From: Kosakonia sp. SMBL-WEM22
Lineage (GTDB): Bacteria; Pseudomonadota; Gammaproteobacteria; Enterobacterales; Enterobacteriaceae
Assembly (NCBI RefSeq): GCF_014490785.1
Contig: NZ_CP051488.1
Span: forward strand, 4,030,001 to 4,094,000
Direction of reading: 5' to 3'
DNA: 64,000 bases
The position numbers were made by a program, and so were the translations under genes. The notes below the pieces were generated by a model. That model had not been told where the DNA came from. It saw nothing but the letters and a program-made list of their open reading frames with translations, and searched no databases. Below are positions 35,652 through 44,121 of the stretch, one piece after another. Positions within the stretch are counted from its first letter, which is position 1. The number at the start of each line of letters is the position of its first letter.

Positions 35652-37070
35652 TCACACGCCGATATTGCGCAACTTCTCCCCGGACATCAAACGACGCTCG
35701 ATATGCTCCAGCGTCACGTTTTTCGTCTCCGGCACCAGCCAGAAGGTGACACCCACAAACGCCAGGTTCAGGGCGGTATAGAGCCAGAAGGTGCCTGCCG
35801 CGCCAATCGCATCCAGCAGCGTCAGGAAGGTCGCGCCGATAATCATGTTCGACACCCAGTTAGTGGTAGTAGAACAGGTGATACCGAAATCGCGGCATTT
35901 AAGCGGCTGGATCTCGGAGCACAAAATCCATACCACCGGCGCAGCACTCATCGCATACCCGGCGATACAGAGCATCGTCATGCCGACCGACACCCACGAC
36001 AGGCCGCTGGAGGCTGTGCCATTATCAAACTGCATCAGGCAGTAGCCGAGGATCAACGTACCGATCGCCATTACGCTAAAGCCGATTTTCAACGCCGGTT
36101 TGCGCCCGGCTTTATCCACCGTAAAGACGGCGATAAAGGTGGCGAACATAAAGGTCAGGCCAACCACCAGCGTGGCGATCATCTGCTGCTCGGTGGTAGT
36201 AAAACCGGCCATCTTAAAGATGCGCGGCGCGTAATACATGATGATGTTCATGCCGGTAAACTGCTGCATCGCCTGAAGCAGCATGCCAAGGAACACCGCG
36301 CGGCGCACGTTGCGGTTGCTTTTAAAGAGTTGAAAACCGCCCTGCTTTAACTTCAGGCTTTCACGAATTTCATTCAGCTCTTCACGCGCTTTTTCCGACG
36401 TATCGCGCAGCATGCGCAACACCTCTTCCGCTTCAATATGACGCCCTTTTTGCGCCAGCCAGCGCGGACTGTTGGGTAAAAAGATCACCAGAATTATCAA
36501 CAGCACCGCTGGCAGCGCCAGCACGCCGAGCATCGCCCGCCAGTTGCCGCTGTAGCTGAATGCGGTATCGGAGAGAAACGCCAGCACAATTCCCAGCGTC
36601 ACCATCAGCTGGTACATGCTAATCATCTTGCCGCGCACGTTTTCGCTCGCCATCTCGGAGAGATAGAGCGGCGCAGTGTAGGAAGCAATACCGACCGCGA
36701 CGCCAAGCAGTACGCGGGAGATGAGCAGCACTTCGACATTGGTCGCAAACGCCGAGCCGAGCGAACCGGCAACAAACAGAACCGCGCCGACCATCAGGCT
36801 ATATTTACGGCCGAGGCGAAATGAGAGCCAGCCATTAAACAGCGCGCCAATCGCCGCGCCGAGCATCATGCTGCTCACTACCCACTCCTGCAGCCGATTG
36901 CTTAGGGTGAAGTGATCGGTAATAAACGGCAGCGCACCGGCAATAACGCCGATATCGAGACCAAACAGCAGCCCGGCGACTGCGGCGGAAACAGAGACAA
37001 ACATATTCATGCGCCGGGTATCACGCAGCGCGCGGGGTAAAGCGACAGAATCATTACTGAGAAAAGCCAT
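35652..37070 (-). CDS. araE: AraE, arabinose:proton symporter
   Basis: AraE is a low-affinity L-arabinose/H+ symporter of the MFS sugar-porter family with 12 helices. It has 472 residues, as in E. coli, and near-identical sequence (RRMNMFVSVSAAVAGLLFGL; NSPRWLAQKGR; PETKNVTLEHIERR). The upstream region holds an AraC half-site and a CRP site. araBAD and araC are not in the window. In E. coli araE directly follows ygeA; here the tog cassette sits between them. Confidence 0.97.
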   Translation of the reverse strand: MAFLSNDSVALPRALRDTRRMNMFVSVSAAVAGLLFGLDIGVIAGALPFITDHFTLSNRLQEWVVSSMMLGAAIGALFNGWLSFRLGRKYSLMVGAVLFVAGSLGSAFATNVEVLLISRVLLGVAVGIASYTAPLYLSEMASENVRGKMISMYQLMVTLGIVLAFLSDTAFSYSGNWRAMLGVLALPAVLLIILVIFLPNSPRWLAQKGRHIEAEEVLRMLRDTSEKAREELNEIRESLKLKQGGFQLFKSNRNVRRAVFLGMLLQAMQQFTGMNIIMYYAPRIFKMAGFTTTEQQMIATLVVGLTFMFATFIAVFTVDKAGRKPALKIGFSVMAIGTLILGYCLMQFDNGTASSGLSWVSVGMTMLCIAGYAMSAAPVVWILCSEIQPLKCRDFGITCSTTTNWVSNMIIGATFLTLLDAIGAAGTFWLYTALNLAFVGVTFWLVPETKNVTLEHIERRLMSGEKLRNIGV

Positions 37071-37154
37071 TATTATTTCCTGCCTGCACAGAGTAAGACG
37101 TTATATGAAAGTAAGGCAGCGGCGGGAAAAGCGTCAGTGAGGAAAATGCGAAGA

Positions 37155-37200
37155 TATGGATAAAATCGCTGTCAGCTATTGTTTTGTGATGGAGTTTACA
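37155..37200 (-). promoter_or_regulatory. AraC and CRP sites of the araE promoter
   Basis: TATGGATAAAA (37155-37165) is the complement of the araI1 half-site TTTTATCCATA. TGTGATGGAGTTTACA (37185-37200) is a CRP-like site. Their order relative to araE (CRP distal, AraC proximal) matches known araE control. The rest of the 308-bp gap is AT-rich, with an imperfect palindrome near 37208-37235 and the kduD terminator. Confidence 0.65.
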
Positions 37201-37338
37201 ATTTTGAAAATAGTGTTTAAGCGCTAAACTATTTTTAATTCGCTTATTTTTAAAGATATTTTATTAGAAGTGAAATAATTGAGAGTAAATGATATGGATA
37301 TTTCAATTTGTTGCGTATGGACAAATATTATGCAGATA

Positions 37339-37367
37339 TAAAAAAACCTGCCGCAGCAGGTTTTTTT
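37339..37367 (-). terminator. Terminator of kduD
   Basis: The stem CCTGC/GCAGG with loop CGCA is flanked by at least seven A and seven T residues and lies 12 bases past the kduD stop. It can act in both directions. Confidence 0.88.
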
Positions 37368-37378
37368 ACAGGCAGGGA

Positions 37379-38140
37379 TTAACGCGCCAGCCAGCCACCA
37401 TCAACGGCAATAGTGTAACCGTTAATATAATCAGAGGCTTTGGAGGAGAGGAACACCACCGGCCCCATCAGATCGCTCGGCAGACCCCAGCGGCCAGCCG
37501 GGATGCGATCGAGGATCTCGGCGCTACGCTGTTCGTCCGCGCGCAGCTGCTGGGTGTTGTTGGTCGCCATGTAACCCGGCGCAATCGCGTTAACGTTGAT
37601 GTTGTGCTTCGCCCACTCGTTCGCCAGCAGGCGGGTCACGCCCATCACGCCGCTTTTCGAAGCGGTGTAAGAAGGCACCCGGATACCACCCTGGAAGGAG
37701 AGCATCGAGGCGATATTGATGATTTTGCCGCCGTTACCCTGGGCGATAAAGTGTTTCGCCGCCGCCTGCGACATAAAGAAGACGCTTTTGATATTCAGGT
37801 TCATCACGTCATCCCAGTCCTGCTCGCTGAAATTGATCGCATCTTCACGGCGGATCAGACCGGCGTTATTCACCAGGATATCGATTTTGCCGAACTCGGC
37901 TACAGCGCGCTCCAGCAGTGCCGGGATGCCGTCGATCTTACGCAGATCGGCGGTCAGGCTCAGAAAACGGCGGCCCAGCGCGGTGACGCGCTCGATGGTT
38001 TCGGTCGGTTCAACAATGTTGATGCCGACGATGTCGCAGCCCGCTTCCGCGAGGCCCAGCGCCATGCCCTGCCCCAGACCGGTATCGCAACCGCTCACTA
38101 CCGCAACTTTACCTTGAAGAGAAAATGCATCCAGAATCAT
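37379..38140 (-). CDS. kduD: 2-dehydro-3-deoxy-D-gluconate 5-dehydrogenase (KduD)
   Basis: KduD reduces 2,5-diketo-3-deoxygluconate to 2-keto-3-deoxygluconate with NADH. This SDR has 253 residues, equal to E. coli. The cofactor motif is SGCDTGLGQGMA (about residue 16-27), NNAGL follows, and the catalytic Tyr/Lys lie in PSYTASKSGV. It follows kduI with a 59-bp gap in the same direction and ends at a strong terminator. Confidence 0.97.
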   Translation of the reverse strand: MILDAFSLQGKVAVVSGCDTGLGQGMALGLAEAGCDIVGINIVEPTETIERVTALGRRFLSLTADLRKIDGIPALLERAVAEFGKIDILVNNAGLIRREDAINFSEQDWDDVMNLNIKSVFFMSQAAAKHFIAQGNGGKIINIASMLSFQGGIRVPSYTASKSGVMGVTRLLANEWAKHNINVNAIAPGYMATNNTQQLRADEQRSAEILDRIPAGRWGLPSDLMGPVVFLSSKASDYINGYTIAVDGGWLAR

Positions 38141-38199
38141 GTGAGTTCCTTAATCTATCAGCGCCTGTCACGGACAGGCAGAGTGTTTGCTGCCCGCAA

Positions 38200-39036
38200 T
38201 TAGCGCAGATCTTTTACGGCGACGTGGTCCATGTCATCAAAGACCTGGTTTTCGCCCACCATCCCCCAGATGAAGGTGTACGCGCGCGTACCAACACCTG
38301 AATGGATTGACCAGCTTGGTGAAATCACCGCTTGTTCGTTCTGCATCACGATATGACGCGTCTCCTGCGGCTGGCCCATCATATGGAATACGCAGGCGTC
38401 CTCTTCCATATTGAAGTAGAAATAGACTTCCATGCGGCGTTCATGGGTGTGGCACGGCATGGTGTTCCACAAGTTGCCCGGCGCCAGCTCGGTCAGCCCC
38501 ATGCTTAACTGGCAGGTCTCCAGCACGTCCGGCACAAAGTACTTATTAATGGTGCGGCGGTTGCTGGTTAACGGATCGCCGAGGGTGACGGGGGAAACCT
38601 CCGCAGGCGTCACTTTTTTGGTTGGGTAGGTGGTATGAGCCGGGGCGCAGTTGTAGTAAAACTTCGCTGGTTTCGCCGCATCAACGCTGGCGAAGACCAC
38701 CTCTTTCGCACCTTTGCCGACATAGAGCGCATCGCGGTGGCCGATTTCATACATTTCGCCATCGACGGTAATGGTGCCTGCGCCGCCGATATTAATAACA
38801 CCAAGTTCACGACGCTCGAGGAAGTAGGTGACGCCCAGCTGTTTACCCACTTCGCCGCCAACCGACACACTCTTCGCCACCGGCTTGATCCCGCCAACGA
38901 TGATGCGGTCGATGTGGCTGTAAACCATGGTGTATTCATCATCGACGAACACCTTTTCGATTAAAAACTCGTTGCGCAGCCCCTGGGTATCCAGGGTTTT
39001 AGCGTGCGCGCTGTGGATGCTTTGTCTGACTTCCAC
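38200..39036 (-). CDS. kduI: 4-deoxy-L-threo-5-hexosulose-uronate ketol-isomerase (KduI)
   Basis: KduI converts the linear unsaturated uronate product to 2,5-diketo-3-deoxygluconate. The cupin-fold zinc enzyme has the CHTHERRMEVYFYF metal site. The start is most likely GTG at 39036: GGAGGT lies 5 bases upstream, and the 278-residue length is exactly that of E. coli. An ATG five codons upstream and a TTG before it have no Shine-Dalgarno. It is divergent from ogl, with KdgR boxes between. Confidence 0.95.
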   Translation of the reverse strand: MEVRQSIHSAHAKTLDTQGLRNEFLIEKVFVDDEYTMVYSHIDRIIVGGIKPVAKSVSVGGEVGKQLGVTYFLERRELGVINIGGAGTITVDGEMYEIGHRDALYVGKGAKEVVFASVDAAKPAKFYYNCAPAHTTYPTKKVTPAEVSPVTLGDPLTSNRRTINKYFVPDVLETCQLSMGLTELAPGNLWNTMPCHTHERRMEVYFYFNMEEDACVFHMMGQPQETRHIVMQNEQAVISPSWSIHSGVGTRAYTFIWGMVGENQVFDDMDHVAVKDLR

Positions 39037-39129
39037 ACATACCTCCGACATCAATGTTCAGCAAAATGGCCTGAGACGAAACAGAGAAACAGTGTTCCGT
39101 TTCAACTTTTGCTGCATCTTATCCCGGCT

Positions 39130-39165
39130 AAAACATGTTTTCAATCTTATATAAAACAACGTTTC
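39130..39165 (-). promoter_or_regulatory. KdgR-like boxes upstream of kduI
   Basis: AAAACAACGTTTC (39153-39165) matches the KdgR pattern. The palindrome AAAACATGTTTT (39130-39141) lies beside it and may be a second, weaker site. Both lie in the 497-bp kduI-ogl divergent region. Confidence 0.68.
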
Positions 39166-39430
39166 AATTTTTATGTTAGTTATTTTCCGTTCTGGAAGTG
39201 GGATCACGATTGTTGAGCGTTGACAAGCGTAACGAGGGACTCAAGGATTCCGCGTCGCTTCGCTTAATTGATATTTATCAAGGAGTTAAATGCATCTTTA
39301 AAATTTGACCTTTACAGCAAAATTTCTCGTTTAAAATCAAAGCTCATTATTGACGCCCGTGATATCACAACTGCTTTTAGGCTCTTTCGTAATAATTTTC
39401 TTATAAATTGCGCACGCAATCACAAATATT

Positions 39431-39445
39431 GAAACGATGTTTTGA
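39431..39445 (+). promoter_or_regulatory. KdgR-like box upstream of ogl
   Basis: GAAACGATGTTTTGA fits the KdgR pattern and lies about 90 bp before the ogl start. Confidence 0.72.
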
Positions 39446-39533
39446 TAAATTGAAATCCTATTTTTAAACTTAAGCAGATTCGGGGTCATGCGGGGACGCA
39501 ACATGGCGGCCGGCCCCTCTACAGGAGAGAAAA

Positions 39534-40709
39534 ATGGCGAAAGGCATGCGGGTAAAACTCAACTATGCAGTGAGCCGCGATCCGGATACCGGCGCACAAG
39601 TGACCCGCTTAACCCCTCCGGAGGTGACGTGTCACCGCAACTACTTCTATCAAAAGTGCTTCTTTAACGACGGTAGCCATCTGCTGTTTGCCGGTGAGTT
39701 TGACGGTAACTGGAACTACTATCTGCTCGATATTGAGAATGCCGAAGCGGTGCAGTTAACCGAAGGCGCGGGCGATAACACCTTTGGCGGCTTTCTCTCG
39801 CCGGATGACAGCGCGCTCTACTACGTGAAAAACGATCGTACCCTGCGCGAAGTTAACCTGCACACGCTGGCTGAACGCGAGATCTACCGCGTCCCCGAAG
39901 AGTGGGTAGGTTACGGTACCTGGGTTGCCAACAGCGACTGCACCAAGCTGGTGGGGATTGAGATTGCCGCCAGCGACTGGACGCCGCTCAACGACTGGCA
40001 GCTGTTCCATGACTTCTTCCATAAGGGGCCACACTGCCGCCTGCTGCGCGTTGATTTACAGACTGGCGAAAGCAAGGTGATTCATGAAGAGAAGATCTGG
40101 CTCGGTCATCCGATCTATCGCCCGTTTGATGACAACACCGTGGCGTTTTGCCATGAAGGCCCGCACGATCTGGTCGATGCGCGGATGTGGCTGGTAAATG
40201 AAGATGGCAGCTACGTGCGCAAAGTGAAGGATCATGCTGAAGGCGAGAGCTGTACCCATGAGTTCTGGGTGCCAAACGGCTCGGCGCTGGTCTATGTCTC
40301 CTATCTGAAAGGCGAACAGGGGCGTACCATCTCGCGCTACAACCCGGAGAGCGGTGTGAATGAAGAGATTATGCCAATGCCAGCCTGCTCGCATTTAATG
40401 AGTAACTTTGACGGTACGCTGTTGGTCGGCGATGGCTCCGGCACGCCGGTGGATGTGAAAGATACCGGCGGCTACACCATTGATAACGACCCTTATCTCT
40501 ATGTTTTCGATGTGGCGAAAAAAGGATATTACCGCGTCGCGCGCCATGACACCTCGTGGGCGACCTTTGCCAACAGCCGCCAGGTCACGCATCCCCATCC
40601 ATCTTTTACCCCGGATGACAGCGCGGTGCTGTTCAGCTCCGATAAAGAGGGCAAACCGGCGCTCTATATCGCCAAACTGCCCGAGCAGCGCACCCTGCTG
40701 CAACCCTGA
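39534..40709 (+). CDS. ogl: Oligogalacturonate lyase (PL22)
   Basis: Ogl cleaves short oligogalacturonides, mainly digalacturonate and its unsaturated form, to monomers in the cytoplasm. The 391-residue seven-bladed beta-propeller has the family N-terminus MAKGMRVKLNYAVSRDPDTG, the histidine motifs TCHRNYFYQKCFF and CTHEFWVPNG, and WLGHPIYRPFDD. An AGGAGAG Shine-Dalgarno sets the start. It is divergent from kduI, under KdgR-type boxes, and followed by a strong terminator. Confidence 0.94.
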   Translation: MAKGMRVKLNYAVSRDPDTGAQVTRLTPPEVTCHRNYFYQKCFFNDGSHLLFAGEFDGNWNYYLLDIENAEAVQLTEGAGDNTFGGFLSPDDSALYYVKNDRTLREVNLHTLAEREIYRVPEEWVGYGTWVANSDCTKLVGIEIAASDWTPLNDWQLFHDFFHKGPHCRLLRVDLQTGESKVIHEEKIWLGHPIYRPFDDNTVAFCHEGPHDLVDARMWLVNEDGSYVRKVKDHAEGESCTHEFWVPNGSALVYVSYLKGEQGRTISRYNPESGVNEEIMPMPACSHLMSNFDGTLLVGDGSGTPVDVKDTGGYTIDNDPYLYVFDVAKKGYYRVARHDTSWATFANSRQVTHPHPSFTPDDSAVLFSSDKEGKPALYIAKLPEQRTLLQP

Positions 40710-40739
40710 ATTTGAGTGAGTGTTTCTGTAACTGGCCTT

Positions 40740-40764
40740 GCCCTCCTCTGGAGGGCCTTTTTTT
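40740..40764 (+). terminator. Terminator of ogl
   Basis: A 7-bp stem GCCCTCC/GGAGGGC with loop TCT is followed by C and seven T residues, 30 bases past the ogl stop. Confidence 0.92.
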
Positions 40765-40790
40765 GCCCGCTTTTCTTCGGCATCGATTCC

Positions 40791-41587
40791 GTAGGCCGGA
40801 TAAGCGTAAGCGCCATCCGGCAATAAACTGTGCGGTAATCACGCCGGATGGCGGCGATGCATTATCCGGCCTACATGATTCCACACCCCGGCATCGAACC
40901 CGTAGGCCGGATAAGCGTAAGCGCCATCCGGCAATAAACTGTGCGGTAATCATGCCGGATGGCGGCGATGCCTTATCCGGCCTACATGGTTCCACACCCC
41001 GGCATCGAACCCGTAGGCCGGATAAGCGTAAGCGCCATCCGGCAATAAACTGTGCGGCAATCACGCCGGATGGCGGCGATGCCTTATTCGGCCTACATGA
41101 TTCCACACTCGGGTATTGATCCCGCAGGCCGGATAAGCGTAAGCGCCATCCGGCAATAAACTGTGCGGTAATCATGCCGGATGGCGGCGATGCCTTATCC
41201 GGCCTACATGATTCCACACCCCGGCATTGATCCCGCCGGCCGGATAAGCGTAAGCGCCATCCGGCAATAAACTGTGCGGCAATCATGCCGGATGGCGGCG
41301 ATGCCTTATCCGGCCTACATGGTTCCACACTCGGGTATTGATCCCGTAGGCCGGATAAGCGTAAGCGCCATCCGGCAATAAACTGTGCGGCAATCATGCC
41401 GGATGGCGGCGATGCCTTATCCGGTCTACATGATTCCACACTCGGGTATTGATCCCGTAGGCCGGATAAGCGTAAGCGCCATCCGGCAATAAACTGTGCG
41501 GTAATCACGCCGGATGGCGGCGATGCCTTATCCGGCCTACATGATTCCACACTCGGATATTGATCCCGTAGGCCGGATAAGCGTAAG
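40791..41587. repeat. Tandem BIME array: seven full 111-bp units plus a partial unit
   Basis: Each unit holds two facing REPs (GTAGGCCGGATAAGCGTAAG...CATCCGGCA and GCCGGATGGCGGCGATGCC...CCGGCCTAC) joined by AATAAACTGTGCGG(C/T)AATCA and followed by a spacer ATG(A/G)TTCCACAC(C/T). Units begin at 40791, 40902, 41013, 41124, 41235, 41346, 41457 and 41568; the period never varies from 111 bp. The last unit breaks off after about 20 bp. The array fills the gap between the ogl and kdgM terminators. The 333-codon frame through it is an artefact. Confidence 0.96.
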
Positions 41588-41616
41588 TCACGAGCGGCGC
41601 GAAGAAGGACGGGCAT

Positions 41617-41643
41617 AAAAAAACCCGGCGACATGCACCGGGT
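41617..41643 (-). terminator. Terminator of kdgM
   Basis: The stem CCCGG/CCGGG with a nine-base loop is followed on the minus strand by seven T residues. It lies about 20 bases past the kdgM stop. Confidence 0.88.
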
Positions 41644-41663
41644 ATTTAAGGATATACGGAGGC

Positions 41664-42344
41664 TCAGAAAGAGTAAGCAACACCCAGACGGAAACGTGTC
41701 TGACGCTCGTCGGTATTTTTCACGCCCACATTGCCGACTTCGACATACGGTGACCAGTTTTTGTCGAGTTTGTACGCCAGCTTAGCGTTATATTCGTTGG
41801 AGTAGTTTTTATTATTCTCACGCACCACATCCTCCGTGCTCTTGGCATATACGTAGTTCAGCTCGGTGCGGAAATCCCCCATCGCCCAGCCCACCCACGC
41901 ATCAAACTTATTGACTTTGTTATCGACAACGTTGGAATCCGGGTTACGGGTATATTCATAGCGGTAGCGACCGGCAATATAGACGCCGTTATCAAAGCTG
42001 TATTGCGCATGAATATAGGGTTTATAGATGGAGAAGGTATCTTTACTCTCAATATTAAAACCTGGCGTTAAAGCAATATTTTTGGTTGCGGCCCAGCGCC
42101 AGTTGATCGACTCTTCGTGACCGTTACCGACAATCTCGGTTAAGGGTTTATCAGCGTCATCGCCACCCGATTTCCATTTCGCTTCAACGCCAAAACCCAG
42201 ACCATTATCAAAACGATGCGACACCGCTACGCGATCGGCGTTGGAGCCACTGTCAATGTATTCATGACGCAGATCGACGGTAACAGCGTACGAAGCGAAA
42301 GACGCGCCAAGGAGGGTAGCAAGGGCCAGAGTTCTCTTAAACAT
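41664..42344 (-). CDS. kdgM: KdgM-family oligogalacturonate-specific porin
   Basis: This monomeric outer-membrane porin lets oligogalacturonides enter the periplasm. It has 226 residues with signal MFKRTLALATLLGASFASYA cut before VTVDLRHEY. It shows alternating amphipathic beta strands and ends with Phe (FRLGVAYSF), the outer-membrane assembly signature. It lies near ogl and the tog operon, completing the uptake route. Unlike the other pectin genes, no KdgR box is evident upstream; an inverted repeat TTCCAT-TTTT-ATGGAA lies there instead. Confidence 0.9.
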   Translation of the reverse strand: MFKRTLALATLLGASFASYAVTVDLRHEYIDSGSNADRVAVSHRFDNGLGFGVEAKWKSGGDDADKPLTEIVGNGHEESINWRWAATKNIALTPGFNIESKDTFSIYKPYIHAQYSFDNGVYIAGRYRYEYTRNPDSNVVDNKVNKFDAWVGWAMGDFRTELNYVYAKSTEDVVRENNKNYSNEYNAKLAYKLDKNWSPYVEVGNVGVKNTDERQTRFRLGVAYSF

Positions 42345-42370
42345 GAGTCACCTCAATAATTAAAATTATG

Positions 42371-42386
42371 TTCCATTTTTATGGAA
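42371..42386 (-). promoter_or_regulatory. Inverted repeat in the kdgM leader
   Basis: TTCCAT-TTTT-ATGGAA lies 27-42 bp upstream of the kdgM start. It could be an operator for an unidentified regulator, or an mRNA hairpin. The rest of the 441-bp gap is AT-rich, with no other clear signal apart from the yqeF terminator. Confidence 0.45.
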
Positions 42387-42741
42387 TTGCATTTTATTTT
42401 TATAGTAACTTTATTTTAGTGATCTGGATCGTAAATATATCTACAGAAAATAGCGAAGTAAAAGCGCGTGACGAGCATCAATAAAAGTTGCCCTTTAGGG
42501 TTAAAAAAAGCGTTTAAGATCACAACCCATGCTTATTATTTCGTTTTGTAGAGAGAGTATTAAATAGAAAAAGAGGGGGGCAGGAGTTAATGCAAATAAA
42601 ATTAATAAGCAGGCTTATCAATTGAAAACAAAATGGTCACGCAGGGAATGATAATATTTTCAGCGGTTGCGTTAATTCTTATGGAAGAAAAGAGGGAGTT
42701 TTATTTTTATTAAAACGTAAGCTGCGAGGGAGATCACAAAT

Positions 42742-42770
42742 AATAACGCCCTCAGGGCGAGGGCGTTATT
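42742..42770. terminator. Hairpin terminator after yqeF
   Basis: A perfect 12-bp stem AATAACGCCCTC/GAGGGCGTTATT with loop AGGGC starts 16 bases past the yqeF stop. The T tract is short, so it may also serve as an mRNA 3' stabiliser. Confidence 0.78.
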
Positions 42771-42785
42771 ATCAAGCGGGCAAGA

Positions 42786-43967
42786 TTAGTCACGTTCGAT
42801 GGCCAGCGCGACGCCCTGCCCCCCACCGATACAGAGCGTTGCCAGCCCTTTACGCGCCTTGCGCTTTTGCATCTCATGCACCAGCGAGACCAGGATGCGG
42901 CAGCCGGAAGCTCCAATCGGATGGCCGAGCGCAATCGCCCCGCCGTTGACGTTGACGCGCTTCTCATCCCACTCAAGAATTTTGCCCACCGACAGCGCCT
43001 GCGCGGCATAAGCCTCGTTGGCTTCAATCAGATCGACATCATCCAGCTGCCAGCCAGCGCGTTCAAGGCAACGGCGCATGGCGTAAACCGGCGCGATGCC
43101 CATCAGCGCCGGATCAACGCCCACGCTTGCAAAGGCACGAATGCGCGCCAGTACCGGTAAGTTGAGCGCCTCTGCGCGTTCCGCGCTCATCATCAGCACC
43201 GCCGCCGCGCCATCGTTAATAGGCGATGCGTTACCGGCAGTCACCGAGCCGCTGGTTGCAAAAGCCGGGCTAAGCTGCGCCAGCGCTTCGGCAGTGGCAT
43301 CGGTGCGCGGCTGCTCATCGGTATCGACCAGCACGTGCTTGCCGTCGGCGCTCTGGGTTTGCACAGGCACAATCTCGTCGCGAAAACGGCCGGAGTCGAT
43401 AGCCATCCGCGCTTTATGTTGCGAACTGAGCGCCCACTCATCCTGGCGCTCGCGGCTGATGCCATACTCCCGCGCCAGGTTCTCTGCCGTAACGCCCATA
43501 TGGTAATCATTGAATGCATCCCATAACCCGTCATGCACCAGGCTGTCGATAAGCTGGCTGTTGCCAAGCTGCGCCCCGGTGCGGCTGTCGGTTAACACAT
43601 GCGGCGCGCGGCTCATGTTCTCCTGGCCACCGGCAATCACCACGTCGGCTTCGCCGCACTGGATCGCCTGCGAGGCGAGATGCAGCGCTTTCAGCCCGGA
43701 GCCGCATACGTCGTTGATGGTGATAGCGGAAACCGTATTCGGCAGCCCGCCTTTGATCGCCGACTGACGTGCCGGGTTCTGCCCGGCTCCGGCAGTTAGC
43801 ACCTGGCCCAGAATCACTTCATCGATATCCTGCGGCTGCACGCCGCTGCGCGCCAGTAACGCCTGCACCACCGCGCTGCCCAGCTCAACGGCAGAGTGAC
43901 GCGACAGCGCCCCCTGAAAACAGCCGATTGGCGTGCGCACCGCGCCGACAATCACCACATCTTTCAT
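42786..43967 (-). CDS. yqeF: YqeF, acetyl-CoA C-acetyltransferase (thiolase II type)
   Basis: This degradative/biosynthetic thiolase condenses or cleaves acetoacetyl-CoA. The start MKDVVIVGAVRTPIGCF gives 393 residues, as in E. coli YqeF; ten upstream codons are rejected. Nucleophile Cys88 lies in NDVCGSGLKAL; GGQENMSRAPH, GHPIGASGCR and the second active-site loop CIGGGQGVAL are intact. It follows the kdu/ogl region, as in E. coli, and is the last backbone gene in the E. coli order here. Confidence 0.95.
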   Translation of the reverse strand: MKDVVIVGAVRTPIGCFQGALSRHSAVELGSAVVQALLARSGVQPQDIDEVILGQVLTAGAGQNPARQSAIKGGLPNTVSAITINDVCGSGLKALHLASQAIQCGEADVVIAGGQENMSRAPHVLTDSRTGAQLGNSQLIDSLVHDGLWDAFNDYHMGVTAENLAREYGISRERQDEWALSSQHKARMAIDSGRFRDEIVPVQTQSADGKHVLVDTDEQPRTDATAEALAQLSPAFATSGSVTAGNASPINDGAAAVLMMSAERAEALNLPVLARIRAFASVGVDPALMGIAPVYAMRRCLERAGWQLDDVDLIEANEAYAAQALSVGKILEWDEKRVNVNGGAIALGHPIGASGCRILVSLVHEMQKRKARKGLATLCIGGGQGVALAIERD

Positions 43968-44086
43968 CTCTACCCCCACGGTGGCTGAACCGGGCAATAG
44001 TAGAGCATTGTTAAAAAGGTTTATCGGGGATGTTTAAAATTGGTGAGATTAATCACAACGAATCGTGCAGAGCAGTCGAAGAGAGA

Positions 44087-44113
44087 GATGCGCGGCCAGG
44101 ACGACCGCGCATC
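44087..44113 (-). terminator. Possible terminator of the metNIQ-like operon
   Basis: The 8-bp stem GATGCGCG/CGCGCATC is followed on the minus strand by a pyrimidine-rich tract (TCTCTCTTC) rather than a T run. It lies 9 bases past the stop. Confidence 0.5.
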
Positions 44114-44121
44114 AGGGGAGA

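Noticed and set aside
40791..41587. CRISPR array, suggested by a constant 111-bp period
   Set aside because: The whole unit including the linker is conserved, so there are no unique spacers; it is a BIME tandem.
40633..41634. 333-codon minus-strand frame with an internal repeat of about 37 residues
   Set aside because: The repeat is the 111-bp BIME unit translated; it overlaps the ogl 3' end and terminators and has no independent support.
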